DNA from: CAZPRY01 sp964589175
GTDB lineage: Bacteria > Fidelibacterota > UBA2242
DNA length: 30,189 nt
NCBI GenBank assembly: GCA_964589175.1
Contig: CAZPRY010000045.1
Coordinates: forward strand, 1-30,189
Direction: 5' to 3'
The stretch's first letter is position 1; every line of letters begins with the position of its first letter. The translations under genes were made by a program, and so were the position numbers. The notes below the pieces were generated by a model. The model was not told where the DNA came from. It saw only the letters and a program-made list of their open reading frames with translations, and made no database searches. Shown one piece after another: positions 1 through 7,536 of this stretch.

Positions 1-388
1 GGCTGTCTCTTCTATTTGTAAATCATAGGACATTTATTCTGAGAATCGCTATAAGTCGCTGGATTCTCATTCCTCCGTTTCCGGTTCGTTTTCTCCTCCG
101 GCCTTCTTCCGGCGTCTGACTATGATCGTGCGGAATTCATTGCGATGGCCTCCGGCCTCCCGGAGGCTAATCCTAATCACTCGCAATTATCCTCATCTAA
201 TTCTGGCTTTTAACAATCCCGATCATTTCTAACATCTGCCTCCGGGAGGCTCCGGCTTTTTTGCGGATGCAGTACATATTTTCCTGGAAGCTTTAGAGGA
301 CTTGCTTTCGTATATGATCACGTCTTTCATCACGTTTCTCGTCGGGAAGATGACTTTTACGGTGTGTGCGTGCGTCGTATTTGCCAGG

Positions 389-619
389 TTGAAACCGGCA
401 ATCGACGCAGCAAAACAAACAATTGAATTGTCAAAACCGACGGTTGATAAGTCAGTGCAAGCATTTGCCTTCTTGAAACCGATGATTGGCGACTTAATAC
501 CGGCGATTGACAAATTAAAACAGGTGAACATAAACTTGAAATCAACAAATGAAAACTGAAAACCACTGTTTGATTTGTTAAAACATATCTTTGGGAACTC
601 AAAAACAGTGATTGGCTTC
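389..619. repeat. Degenerate 21-bp tandem array, 11 units (array 1)
   Basis: Eleven consecutive 21-bp units can be lined up without gaps, starting at 389, 410, 431, 452, 473, 494, 515, 536, 557, 578 and 599. A typical unit reads TTGAAACCG then RYGATTGRCRAM. Most units carry a run of three to five A at positions 3-6, and most have TTG or a close variant near positions 14-16. Because 21 is a multiple of 3, every open frame crossing it gives a heptapeptide repeat (LKPAIDx-like on plus, GFxxSIx-like on minus), so an open frame here is no proof of coding. Units are all different, so this is not a CRISPR array and not a recent duplication. Confidence 0.8.
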
Positions 620-961
620 TCGTCGCCATCGATAGATCGATGGCTGACGCGCATGGGAGGATTTTTTGTAATGATTTAATAATGGATGATTCTGATTGGA
701 AGATGAGGGGTGGATTTTATTCGAGGATATTTCCTCTTTTGCAGAGTAATGCGGTAAAAACCGGGGCAGGTGTCGGATTGTCAAAAGCGCCGTTTTAGTC
801 ATCATGTCAAAGAGCTTGAATCATTTTCTATGCTGTCCGAATGATGCTGATGCGTTAACGATTTGCACATATTTATTCAGAATAAATGAGATTGTCAACA
901 GAAATTTGAAAGTACGTAACCCGTGGCTCCCGCCGCAGCCGGTGGGCAACCCGGTAGACCT

Positions 962-985
962 GATGCAATCAGGAGTGATTGAATT
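962..985. repeat. TGCAATCA palindrome, copy 1
   Basis: The sequence ATGCAATCA-GGAG-TGATTGAAT is an imperfect inverted repeat (arms of about 8-10 bases around a GGAG centre). It matches the copy at 1183-1206 almost base for base, including the following ATTACG. It is probably a small REP-like hairpin element; its function is unknown. Confidence 0.55.
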
Positions 986-1182
986 ACGCCTTATCTTTTT
1001 CAACCTGAGTGATAAGCGACATTCTATGATTTTCACTCAAGCGATTTCTCAGTCACTCCGTTCCTTCGAAATGACAATTTCGGGTAGGGCATTTCTCCTC
1101 CTTGAGCAGATTCGCGGCACCGGGCGCCGCGATAGGAAGGGGAGTAGAACAGATATTCCTGTCTGTTTCTCGGAACGGATAA

Positions 1183-1206
1183 AATGCAATCAGGAGTGAT
1201 TGCATT
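1183..1206. repeat. TGCAATCA palindrome, copy 2
   Basis: AATGCAATCA and TGATTGCATT form a perfect 10-bp inverted repeat around GGAG. This is the better-preserved copy of the element also seen at 962-985, in the same orientation about 220 bp away. Confidence 0.6.
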
Positions 1207-1361
1207 ACGACGCGAATCAGTTTGGGCTGAGATAGCGTTGGAAGCCGCCCGGGATAATTTTCAACCCGGCGAGATGATGAATGGCATTTTCATCATTTAC
1301 CATTATATTTACGTCAGTAAGCACCAAGCGTCAGTCGAACCTTTATAATGGCAATTGAACT

Positions 1362-1727
1362 ATGGGAAATTTAGATAAGGACAAAACCGCGCAAATCGGG
1401 CAAACGCGAAAGAAAGCCCACGCGTTTTACCTGAAACGTTCCGAGATCTACCGCTCTTTCGTGGAAATGGAGCAAAACACCTTTGAAGACGGCCAACTGG
1501 GCAAAAGATATAAGGAACTGATCGCCATCGGAATCTCCATCGTCATTAATTGCGAGTCATGCCTGGAGTGGCACATCAAGCAGGCCCTGGATGACGGCGC
1601 AAATGAGGGCGAGATCATCGAAGCCATCGGGGTCGGAATCGAGATGAGCGGCGGACCGGGCACGGTCTCGGCCAGGTTCGCTATGAATGTTCTCGATTAC
1701 TACAAATCAGATAACCGGTCTAAATAA
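1362..1727 (+). CDS. Carboxymuconolactone decarboxylase / AhpD-like protein
   Basis: This 121-residue protein fits the carboxymuconolactone decarboxylase superfamily, whose AhpD-like members are small helical thiol-disulfide proteins used in peroxide defence. The signature CxxCxxxH is present as C64-E-S-C67-L-E-W-H71, followed by a typical helix (about 72-92) and a GGP turn near residue 97. The cysteine pair argues for redox activity rather than true decarboxylation, because the metabolic decarboxylases usually lack it. The ATG at 1362 is the first usable start in this frame; an upstream ATG at 1348 is closed at once by a stop. The gene opens a plus-strand cluster, and the CPBP protease gene starts 14 bp after its stop. 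The physiological substrate cannot be told from sequence. Confidence 0.87.
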   Translation: MGNLDKDKTAQIGQTRKKAHAFYLKRSEIYRSFVEMEQNTFEDGQLGKRYKELIAIGISIVINCESCLEWHIKQALDDGANEGEIIEAIGVGIEMSGGPGTVSARFAMNVLDYYKSDNRSK

Positions 1728-1741
1728 CAAGGAAACCGCCA

Positions 1742-2467
1742 ATGCCCGATCTGAAACCTCTTAACTTTCCCAAATCACTGTTGCTCTTCGGAATTCCCTC
1801 CGTTTTCTTCATTCTGATTGCCTACGGCGTGATCCCCTTTTTGAATACCGGCCTGGGGCTGCACCCGGCATTAAGCTGGTTTATCGGCGGGTTGATCGTT
1901 TTCGTTCCGCTCTTTATCCTGGCCGTCGCGCTTGCCCATTCCGACGGTTACAAAACGAAAAAGGATTTATTCGAACGTCTCCGGTTAAAGAAATTATCCG
2001 GGCGGGACTGGAAATATGTGGTCGTATCTTCCCTGATTATTTTCACGGCCACCGGGGCAATCATGGGCGTCTCGAAACTGCTGAATCTGAAATTCGGCAT
2101 TCCCGAAATCGAAACCACACCGGCCTTTATGAAATTCGAAACACTCACCGGCAATCAGCGTTATCTGCTGCTCATCTGGATCGTGATGTTCTTTTTCAAT
2201 ATGTACGGCGAGGAACTGTTGTGGAGAGGATATATCCTGCCGCGCCAGGAACTCCGTTTCAAGGAAAACGCCTGGATCCTGAATGCTGTGCTGTGGATGC
2301 TTTTTCATCTCAGCTTCGGAATTCAGCTGATGATCATGCTGGTACCGATCATGATTGTGTTGCCCTATGCGGTCCAGAAAACGCAGAACACCAACGTCGG
2401 TTTGCTGATCCACGCCCTCCTGAACGGACCGATGTTCATCCTGGTATCGCTGGGAGTCGTCGTATAA
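1742..2467 (+). CDS. CPBP family intramembrane metalloprotease
   Basis: A 241-residue integral membrane protein of the CPBP family (CAAX prenyl protease / bacteriocin-processing, Abi domain). Hydrophobic segments lie at about 12-35, 44-66, 92-112, 141-155, 178-210 and 216-240. All family motifs are visible: the EExxxR motif (E157, E158, R162) in GEELLWRGY, the FxxxH-type motif ending at H189, and HALLN with H224 and N228. The glutamates and histidines form the intramembrane metal site in this family. Bacterial members process small peptides or membrane substrates or act in self-immunity; the substrate here is unknown. The gene lies 14 bp behind the AhpD-like gene and 18 bp ahead of the acetyltransferase, consistent with one transcript. 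Confidence 0.9.
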   Translation: MPDLKPLNFPKSLLLFGIPSVFFILIAYGVIPFLNTGLGLHPALSWFIGGLIVFVPLFILAVALAHSDGYKTKKDLFERLRLKKLSGRDWKYVVVSSLIIFTATGAIMGVSKLLNLKFGIPEIETTPAFMKFETLTGNQRYLLLIWIVMFFFNMYGEELLWRGYILPRQELRFKENAWILNAVLWMLFHLSFGIQLMIMLVPIMIVLPYAVQKTQNTNVGLLIHALLNGPMFILVSLGVVV

Positions 2468-2485
2468 ACGAAGCTCGTAAAAAAG

Positions 2486-3004
2486 ATGAATCTTGAAATC
2501 CGAAAAATGAATAAGAGCGAAACGGGCTTCCTGCGGGAAATGCTCTATGAGGCGATTTTTATCCCGGAAGGCTCGCCGCCGCTGCCGAAGTCGATCGTCG
2601 AGGAGCCTGCCCTGCGCAAGTATTTCGCAGATTGGGGCAAACCGGGCGATATCGCCGTTATCGCGGAGTATAAAGGCCAACTGATCGGTGCGATCTGGAG
2701 CCGGCTGTACCCGGAAACGGACAAGGGATTCGGCTTCATCGACAAACACACGCCCGAGCTGAGTATCGCCGTCCGGCCGGAATACCGTGACCGCGGCATC
2801 GGGACAAGTCTGTTTAAAAAGTATCTAAGCGAAGCCGGTAAGCAAGGATTTCGAGAAGTATCGCTTAGTGTCGACAAGCGCAACCGCTCGGTAAGTTTAT
2901 ATCGGAGAATGGGCTTCGAAATCGTCCGCGAACCCGAAGCGGACTATACGATGAGAAAGCACTTACCAACAATCGGCCGGCAAAATCCGGATTTAAAGAG
3001 GTAG
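2486..3004 (+). CDS. GNAT family N-acetyltransferase
   Basis: A 172-residue GNAT-fold protein that should transfer an acetyl group from acetyl-CoA to an amine. The diagnostic core is the acetyl-CoA pyrophosphate loop, seen as RPEYRDRGIGTSLF (about residues 98-111, the R/Q-x-x-G-x-G/A type), preceded by the beta-4 strand LSIAV. The C-terminal motif NRSVSLYRRMGFE (about 134-146) is the classical motif B that packs the CoA tail. Substrate specificity cannot be read: GNAT proteins of this size act on small molecules, antibiotics or protein N-termini. It starts 18 bp after the protease gene and ends 4 bp before the glycoside hydrolase gene, so it appears to be in the same transcription unit. Confidence 0.9.
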   Translation: MNLEIRKMNKSETGFLREMLYEAIFIPEGSPPLPKSIVEEPALRKYFADWGKPGDIAVIAEYKGQLIGAIWSRLYPETDKGFGFIDKHTPELSIAVRPEYRDRGIGTSLFKKYLSEAGKQGFREVSLSVDKRNRSVSLYRRMGFEIVREPEADYTMRKHLPTIGRQNPDLKR

Positions 3005-3008
3005 TCAA

Positions 3009-4157
3009 ATGTCGAAACGAATTGATCTCAGACTCGCTCCTGCCATTCTGCCCAAAACTTTCTTTTTACTCATCTTCCTGTCGCTGCTGTGTGCCACTTT
3101 GAGGGCGCAACGAATCAGCGTAGACGGAAACCGCTTCAAAGTCGACGGCCGGGAAATTTTCATCAACGGCGTCAACACACCCTGGGATAACTGGAACGAT
3201 TTCGGGGGTGAATATGACCGCGCTTTCTGGGACAGCGAATTTCAGCGCATCCGGCAGGCCGGCGGCAACGCCACCCGGATCTGGATCAGCTGCAACGGCG
3301 ATGTGGGCATTGACATTTCAAAATCCGGTTACGTCAGCGGCGCAACGAGCGCCCACTGGGAAGACCTGGACGACTTATTTGGGCTGGCCCGCAAGCACCG
3401 GATTTACGTCATGGCGACCCTGACCTCATTCGATCACACCAAAAACACCTACGAGAAATTCCGGCGCTGGCGCAGAATGCTTAAAAACGATCAAAAGGTA
3501 AGCAGCTATGTCGAGAATTACGTGATTCCGTTTGTCCGGCGCTACGGGGACAATCCCTATCTCTGGTGCGTCGATATCTGCAATGAAATCGAATGGATGC
3601 ACGAAGATCCCGGTGTCGGCCACATCGCCTGGAACCGGTTACAGTACTTCGCCGCACGCGTCGCCGCCGCCGTCCACGAAAACAGCCCGATACTGGTGAC
3701 CCTCGGCAGCGCAGCGGTAAAGTGGAACAGCGATGTCCCGCCCTGCGAAGGAAATTTCTGGAGCGATCGGAACCTGCAAGCCGCGTATGACTCGAAAGAA
3801 GCCTATCTCGATTTCTATTCGCCGCATTACTACGGCTGGGTCGTGCGCTGGTTTGGGAATTTTGCCAAAGACAAAACGCCGGCGGATTACGGCCTGGACG
3901 ATCGCCCTTGCGTCATCGGCGAAAATCCGGCCAAAGCGGTCTTCATTCAGAACGAAGCGGGGCACGATGAAGTTGCCGTGCCGATGTCCGAAGCTTTTAT
4001 CCAAACGTACCGGCAGGGCTGGCAGGGTCTGATGGTCTGGAGCTCCAACAGCGGCGTGAGTCCGCTCGGCAATCTGGATGACTGCGCGCCCGGGCTGCGT
4101 GCTTTTTACAAACAGTATCCTGAACTGGTTTTTCCGGATGAACAGCGCGTACGCTAA
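3009..4157 (+). CDS. Secreted GH5-like (clan GH-A) glycoside hydrolase
   Basis: This 382-residue protein resembles cellulase/mannanase-type glycoside hydrolases of clan GH-A, best matching family 5. An N-terminal hydrophobic stretch (about 17-33, ending LRAQ) is a signal peptide, so it acts outside the cytoplasm. The first beta strand motif INGVNTPWDNW (about 53-63) opens the TIM barrel. The acid/base is expected at E193 in DICNE, after beta strand 4, and the nucleophile at E305 in VIGEN, after beta strand 7. LMVWSSNSG near residue 345 fits the last strand. Likely substrates are beta-mannans or beta-glucans, but this is inferred from the fold only. No carbohydrate-binding module or anchoring domain is visible. 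It closes the 1362-4157 cluster and faces a convergent minus-strand gene. Confidence 0.87.
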   Translation: MSKRIDLRLAPAILPKTFFLLIFLSLLCATLRAQRISVDGNRFKVDGREIFINGVNTPWDNWNDFGGEYDRAFWDSEFQRIRQAGGNATRIWISCNGDVGIDISKSGYVSGATSAHWEDLDDLFGLARKHRIYVMATLTSFDHTKNTYEKFRRWRRMLKNDQKVSSYVENYVIPFVRRYGDNPYLWCVDICNEIEWMHEDPGVGHIAWNRLQYFAARVAAAVHENSPILVTLGSAAVKWNSDVPPCEGNFWSDRNLQAAYDSKEAYLDFYSPHYYGWVVRWFGNFAKDKTPADYGLDDRPCVIGENPAKAVFIQNEAGHDEVAVPMSEAFIQTYRQGWQGLMVWSSNSGVSPLGNLDDCAPGLRAFYKQYPELVFPDEQRVR

Positions 4158-4212
4158 GCAGCGCTAAAATTGAAATCCATCGAAAATTTGTTCGCCGCCG
4201 TCCCGCGGATCG

Positions 4213-4686
4213 TCACCGGATTGCTTTGCGTTGACGGCTGCAGCGGTCGGTTGCCGAATCCCGGAAATACTCTTCGAGCCGGTCCTGGACGAGTTTCTCT
4301 TCTTCGGGAATCAGCGCTTTATAACCACGCATCGTCTTCCAGCCGTAGCCCCAGCGGTACCAGGTCGGAAAATACGGACCGCCGCCAACCCGCACCGCCT
4401 CGTACATGAGGTCGGCCAGGTGCCCATCGCCGGTCATTTGCAGAATACATTCCCGGAATTCCCGGTCCGCCGCTTCGCGCTCTTCCTTACTGCCGCCGCG
4501 CCAATAGGCCAGGTCGTGGCTGAGACAACATTCACACCAATCTTTGTCGTCGATCAGCGACCGGTCGATGAACATGCTGCAGCCGTCACTCCTGAATTCC
4601 CTGAGGACGACACCCGGCGAACAGGAAATCACTCTGAATGCGAGATAAACCGCCAGAATTGAGAGAAGAAATTTTTTATAGACCAT
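4213..4686 (-). CDS. Small lipoprotein with phospholipase A2-like CCxxHDxxY motif
   Basis: The 157-residue product begins with a short hydrophobic leader ending VISC, a plausible lipobox with the lipidated cysteine at C22. The core carries C53-C54-L-S-H57-D58-L-A-Y61, an exact match to the CCxxHDxxY catalytic signature of secreted phospholipase A2, preceded by SDGCS (33-37), which may stand in for the calcium loop. In that family His and Asp activate water to cleave the sn-2 ester of phospholipids. Further cysteines (C36, C51, C81) could form disulfides. It lies 39 bp downstream of a monoacylglycerol-lipase-like gene on the same strand, which fits a lipid-related role. The start has no strong ribosome binding site. 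Enzyme activity is inferred from the motif alone. Confidence 0.75.
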   Translation of the reverse strand: MVYKKFLLSILAVYLAFRVISCSPGVVLREFRSDGCSMFIDRSLIDDKDWCECCLSHDLAYWRGGSKEEREAADREFRECILQMTGDGHLADLMYEAVRVGGGPYFPTWYRWGYGWKTMRGYKALIPEEEKLVQDRLEEYFRDSATDRCSRQRKAIR

Positions 4687-4725
4687 AATTATTGTTGCGA
4701 TTCGCTGAAAGTTCTCTATCCGGGA

Positions 4726-5562
4726 TCACGGTAGTCGCTTCTCCAGCCAGGCCTCGACGTCCTTAAAGACCTCTTCGCGCTCCGGTTCATTATAGACTTC
4801 GTGATGGAGCCCGGGATAGACCTTGAGGGTTTTATCCGTCGAACTGACCGTATCGTAGAGCATCTGCGCACCGTCGGGATCGACCAGCCGGTCATCACTA
4901 CCCTGCAGCAGCAGGAGCGGTAATTCGATCTTTCCGGCCTCTGCGCTTACGCGCTGCATGGCTTTGAGCATTTCGGCCGCCAGGCGCGCCGTGATCTTGC
5001 CGTTGTATACCAGCGGATCGTCAAGATAGGCCTTCACAACCGCCGGGTCCTTGCTGACGCCCTGCGCATCCAGTTGCATGATTCCGACCCGCGGCAGTAA
5101 GCTGGATAAAATTTTACCCATGAAGATCAGCCCCGCCGAAGTGCCCACCGGAACCTTGGTGAGCGGTCCCGATAAAATTGCCCCGGCCAGTTCGGCCTGA
5201 TGGTCGAACAAATAGACGGACGCGATCAATCCGCCCAGGCTGTGTCCGACCAGGAAAACCGGCGTATCAGGCTGCGATTCCCGAATTTTATCAAAATACA
5301 TCCAAAGTGTCTCGGTATAATCCTCAAAGCGTTTTAAAAGGACCCGCCTCCCGTCGGATTTACCGTGACCGATATGATCGAGGCCATAAACAGCAAAACC
5401 TTTCGGCACAAAATGGTTGACGACATTCATATAGCGCCCGCAGTGTTCGCCCAGGCCGTGGATGATTAAAAGAATCGCCCTCGGTTTTCCCTCCGGCAGC
5501 CAGACCTGATAGTAAATTTTTGCGTAGCGGACTCCCGGAAAATAGTCTTCCTGATGGATCAT
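4726..5562 (-). CDS. Monoacylglycerol lipase / lysophospholipase-like alpha/beta hydrolase
   Basis: A 278-residue serine hydrolase of the Hydrolase_4 (PldB / monoglyceride lipase) group. The oxyanion-hole region is IHGLGEHCGRY (about 33-43), the cap entry is DHIGHGKSDGRR (about 59-70), and the nucleophile elbow is GHSLGG (Ser at about 108). The acid is in GSDDRLVDP (about 217-225) and the catalytic histidine in GLHHEVYNEP (about 247-256). No signal peptide is present, so it should be cytosolic, releasing fatty acid from monoacylglycerols or lysophospholipids. GGAGAAG sits 4 bp before the ATG. The gene lies between PPK2 (69 bp upstream) and the PLA2-like lipoprotein gene (39 bp downstream), all on the minus strand. 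Confidence 0.9.
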   Translation of the reverse strand: MIHQEDYFPGVRYAKIYYQVWLPEGKPRAILLIIHGLGEHCGRYMNVVNHFVPKGFAVYGLDHIGHGKSDGRRVLLKRFEDYTETLWMYFDKIRESQPDTPVFLVGHSLGGLIASVYLFDHQAELAGAILSGPLTKVPVGTSAGLIFMGKILSSLLPRVGIMQLDAQGVSKDPAVVKAYLDDPLVYNGKITARLAAEMLKAMQRVSAEAGKIELPLLLLQGSDDRLVDPDGAQMLYDTVSSTDKTLKVYPGLHHEVYNEPEREEVFKDVEAWLEKRLP

Positions 5563-5631
5563 TTTCTTCTCCGTAATTAAAATTGTCGATTTTCAGTTTC
5601 CGGCGACTTCCGGATTGCATGTAGCCAATTT

Positions 5632-6519
5632 TCAGTAAGTATCCGGTACGAAAGTCTGATCCGTAATGGGCGGCCTGACATAACCTTCCTCGGCCTGCCG
5701 CGGTGGCAGTTTGATCGGTTCGGGTGTCAGGTCTTCGAACGGAATCATGCTCAGTAAATGACTGATGCAGTTCAGGCGGGCTCTTTTTTTGTTGTCGGCA
5801 TTGACGACAAACCAGGACGCCTGTTTGATATCGGTATACTTGAACATCTCGTCTTTGGCTTTGGAATATTCCATCCACTTGCTGCGCGATTCCAGGTCCA
5901 TCGGGCTAAGCTTCCAGCGCTTGGTTGGGTCATGAATGCGGGCCTGAAACCGGCGTTCCTGTTCCTCATCCGAGACCGAGAACCAGTATTTGATCAGGAT
6001 GATTCCGGATCGAATCAGCATCCGCTCAAACTCCGGGCAGGAACGTAAAAACTCACGGTACTCTTCCTCAGTGCAGAATCCCATCACGCGCTCGACACCG
6101 GCCCGATTATACCAGCTGCGGTCAAACAGGACCATTTCGCCGGCCGCCGGCAGATGCGGCACATAGCGCTGAAAATACCACTGGGTTTTCTCGCGCTCCA
6201 TCGGCGTCCCCAAAGCCACCACACGGCAGATGCGGGGATTCAGACTCTGGGTGATGCGTTTAATCACGCCGCCCTTTCCGGCCGCATCGCGACCTTCGAA
6301 GATCCCGACGACTTTAAGCCCCTTGAACTTGATCCATTCCTGGAGCTTCACCAGTTCGATTTGCAGTTTGGCCAGTTCCGCCTCGTAGACTTTGTTCTTG
6401 ATCTTGCGCGGATCCTTTTTTTCCGGTTCAACAAGCTGTACGGATACTGCCTCGGCCGTTACCTTTTTGGCTTTCGGCGCCGTTTTCTTCGATTTTTTGT
6501 TGTCTTTTTTGTCCTTCAT
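5632..6519 (-). CDS. ppk2: Polyphosphate kinase 2 (PPK2 family)
   Basis: PPK2 moves phosphate between polyphosphate and nucleoside di- or monophosphates in the cytosol. The P-loop GRDAAGKGG (about residues 76-84) and the Walker B/lid entry FDRSWYNRAGVE (about 132-143) are both intact, and the C-terminal half has the family's RWKLSPMDLESRSKW helix-loop. One PPK2 domain in about 295 residues suggests the class I (NDP-phosphorylating) or class III type; which one is not decidable by eye. The first 35 residues are Lys-rich and probably disordered. I chose the ATG at 6519 because AGGAG lies at the right distance in front of it; a GTG at 6525 would overlap that ribosome binding site. Confidence 0.93.
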   Translation of the reverse strand: MKDKKDNKKSKKTAPKAKKVTAEAVSVQLVEPEKKDPRKIKNKVYEAELAKLQIELVKLQEWIKFKGLKVVGIFEGRDAAGKGGVIKRITQSLNPRICRVVALGTPMEREKTQWYFQRYVPHLPAAGEMVLFDRSWYNRAGVERVMGFCTEEEYREFLRSCPEFERMLIRSGIILIKYWFSVSDEEQERRFQARIHDPTKRWKLSPMDLESRSKWMEYSKAKDEMFKYTDIKQASWFVVNADNKKRARLNCISHLLSMIPFEDLTPEPIKLPPRQAEEGYVRPPITDQTFVPDTY

Positions 6520-6694
6520 AAACACTCCTAAAAAGAATTTTTAGGGAAATTAACGTAGCATTGCGCTCTATAATATTTATCCATTGAATGGAAATGCCGC
6601 CATAATGACCATCTTTATGCTACCAATAATAAGGCTCCTGAAGTTGATAATCAATAAGCAAATTCAATCATTATCATTTTTGCCCGATCACCCT

Positions 6695-6757
6695 CGCTAC
6701 GGGGTTGTACTCCGTAGCGGAAGATGAGATAGCGTTCCCGAGTACAACCCGGGAACG
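6695..6757. repeat. REP pair (BIME-like), copy 1
   Basis: Two hairpins lie in tandem. Hairpin A: CGCTACGG (6695-6702) with CCGTAGCG (6712-6719), loop GGTTGTACT. Hairpin B: CGTTCCCG (6733-6740) with CGGGAACG (6750-6757), loop AGTACAACC. Both stems are 8 bp and perfect, and the two 9-nt loops are exact reverse complements. The 13-nt spacer contains GATGAGATA and is partly kept in copy 3. Confidence 0.9.
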
Positions 6758-6779
6758 AGACGTGCTGCTCGCTTGCCCT

Positions 6780-6804
6780 CGCTACGGGGTTGTACTCCGT
6801 AGCG
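6780..6804. repeat. REP half-element (hairpin A only), copy 2
   Basis: This is an exact repeat of hairpin A (8-bp stem, loop GGTTGTACT) without the B partner, 46 bp before the transposase start. The sequence before it (CTGCTCGCTTGCCCT) is also shared with the copy downstream of the gene. Confidence 0.88.
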
Positions 6805-6849
6805 AACATTTTACTTGACAATGCCGGCAATGTCCCAGATAATAGTACT

Positions 6850-7386
6850 ATGACAAGAAATCGATATAGAGTATTCGAAAGCGAATTTCCTTTTCTGGTG
6901 ACCGGCACAGTTGTTAACTGGCTCGATTTATTAAAACCAAATGAAGTCAAACAAATTATTATTGATTCGTTGCGATTCTTGAAACAGGAAAATTCCCTTA
7001 AAGTTTTTGCTTTCGTCATCATGCAAAATCACCTGCATTTGATCGTATCCTCTAACAATCTTCCCGGTGTGATGTGCCGATTCAAATCGTTTACCGCCAA
7101 AAAGATTATTCAGTACTATAAAGCGTCTGGTGAAACCCACCTGATCCAAAAATTATCTGCAATTAATCCTGAGTACCATTCAGAAAGCAAGCATCAATTC
7201 TGGCAAGAAGGCTATTGCCCAAAGAAGATCATCGATTTTAAAACGTTGCAGCAAAAGATTGATTATATCCATTTTAATCCGGTGCGTAAAGGATACGTTG
7301 ATTCACCGGAACAATGGAAATGGTCAAGCGCCAGGATTTTTGCAGGAATGGATGGCATGCTTGAGATTGATCCGATTATGGCTTAA
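6850..7386 (+). CDS. REP-associated tyrosine transposase (RAYT, Y1/HUH family)
   Basis: A 178-residue single-strand transposase of the Y1 (IS200-like) superfamily, REP-associated branch. The HUH metal-binding motif is H61-L-H63 in IMQNHLHLIV, and the family's C-terminal motif YIHFNPVRKGYV (139-150) with WKWSSA (156-161) is intact. RAYT enzymes are domesticated transposases that nick and move REP hairpins rather than their own gene. Fitting that, REP hairpins flank the gene: one pair plus a half on the left (6695-6804) and one pair on the right (7445-7507). The ATG at 6850 is the start consistent with the domain; extension upstream would run into a REP hairpin. No terminal repeats or target duplications mark it as an ordinary insertion sequence. 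Confidence 0.92.
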   Translation: MTRNRYRVFESEFPFLVTGTVVNWLDLLKPNEVKQIIIDSLRFLKQENSLKVFAFVIMQNHLHLIVSSNNLPGVMCRFKSFTAKKIIQYYKASGETHLIQKLSAINPEYHSESKHQFWQEGYCPKKIIDFKTLQQKIDYIHFNPVRKGYVDSPEQWKWSSARIFAGMDGMLEIDPIMA

Positions 7387-7444
7387 TAAGAAAAAGGTGT
7401 CTACGTGACAGGCGATCATTACGGTCTTGCTGCTCGCTTGCCCT

Positions 7445-7507
7445 CGCTACGGGGTTACACTCGGTAGCGGGAGCTGAGATACCATTCCCGAGTACAACCC
7501 GGGAACG
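7445..7507. repeat. REP pair, copy 3
   Basis: Same A-B arrangement and orientation as copy 1, downstream of the transposase. Hairpin A3 (7445-7469) has one stem mismatch and loop GGTTACACT. Hairpin B3 (7483-7507) keeps loop AGTACAACC and one end mismatch. It lies just past the end of the minus-strand DUF3788 gene and could also act as an RNA-stabilising or terminating structure for that operon. Confidence 0.88.
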
Positions 7508-7536
7508 AGGAAAATTGCGGGATATTTCGAAAAGGG

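Larger units (their letters stand above)
1..1361. other. Gene-free, hairpin-rich spacer
   Basis: I see no convincing gene in this stretch. Open frames in it lack ribosome binding sites and run through repeats. It contains two related GC-rich palindromes (155-167 and 238-250, both built on GCCTCC/GGAGGC), a 21-bp degenerate tandem array (389-619), two copies of a TGCAATCA palindrome (962-985 and 1183-1206), a GC-rich hairpin (CGCGGC at 1113-1118 pairing with GCCGCG at 1126-1131), and a hairpin just upstream of the first gene (ATGATGAA at 1274-1281 with TTCATCAT at 1289-1296). The density of inverted repeats suggests accumulated small repeat elements. Some could be transcribed RNA structures, but nothing identifies them. 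Confidence 0.6.
6526..6849. other. Spacer upstream of ppk2 and the transposase, holding REP hairpins
   Basis: This 324-bp gap between divergent genes carries one full REP pair (6695-6757) and a further single hairpin (6780-6804). The part next to ppk2 is AT-rich and should hold its promoter, but no unambiguous -35/-10 pair stands out. Confidence 0.5.

Noticed and set aside
229..654. Open frames on both strands through array 1 (minus 229-654, plus 302-559)
   Set aside because: They exist because the 21-bp period keeps all frames in phase; there is no ribosome binding site and no family, and the peptides are simple heptad repeats. I describe the repeat instead.
804..1199. Plus-strand frame of 131 codons
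   Set aside because: It runs through two copies of the TGCAATCA palindrome and a GC hairpin, has no ribosome binding site and no protein-like pattern.
1994..2749. Long antisense frames over real genes (also 7573-8511, 9269-10315, 25458-26468)
   Set aside because: They lie opposite well-supported genes and reflect codon bias; their translations show no domains.
6850..7386. Complete insertion sequence with target-site duplication
   Set aside because: No terminal inverted repeats or duplications; the flanking hairpins and the protein motifs fit a RAYT/REP system.
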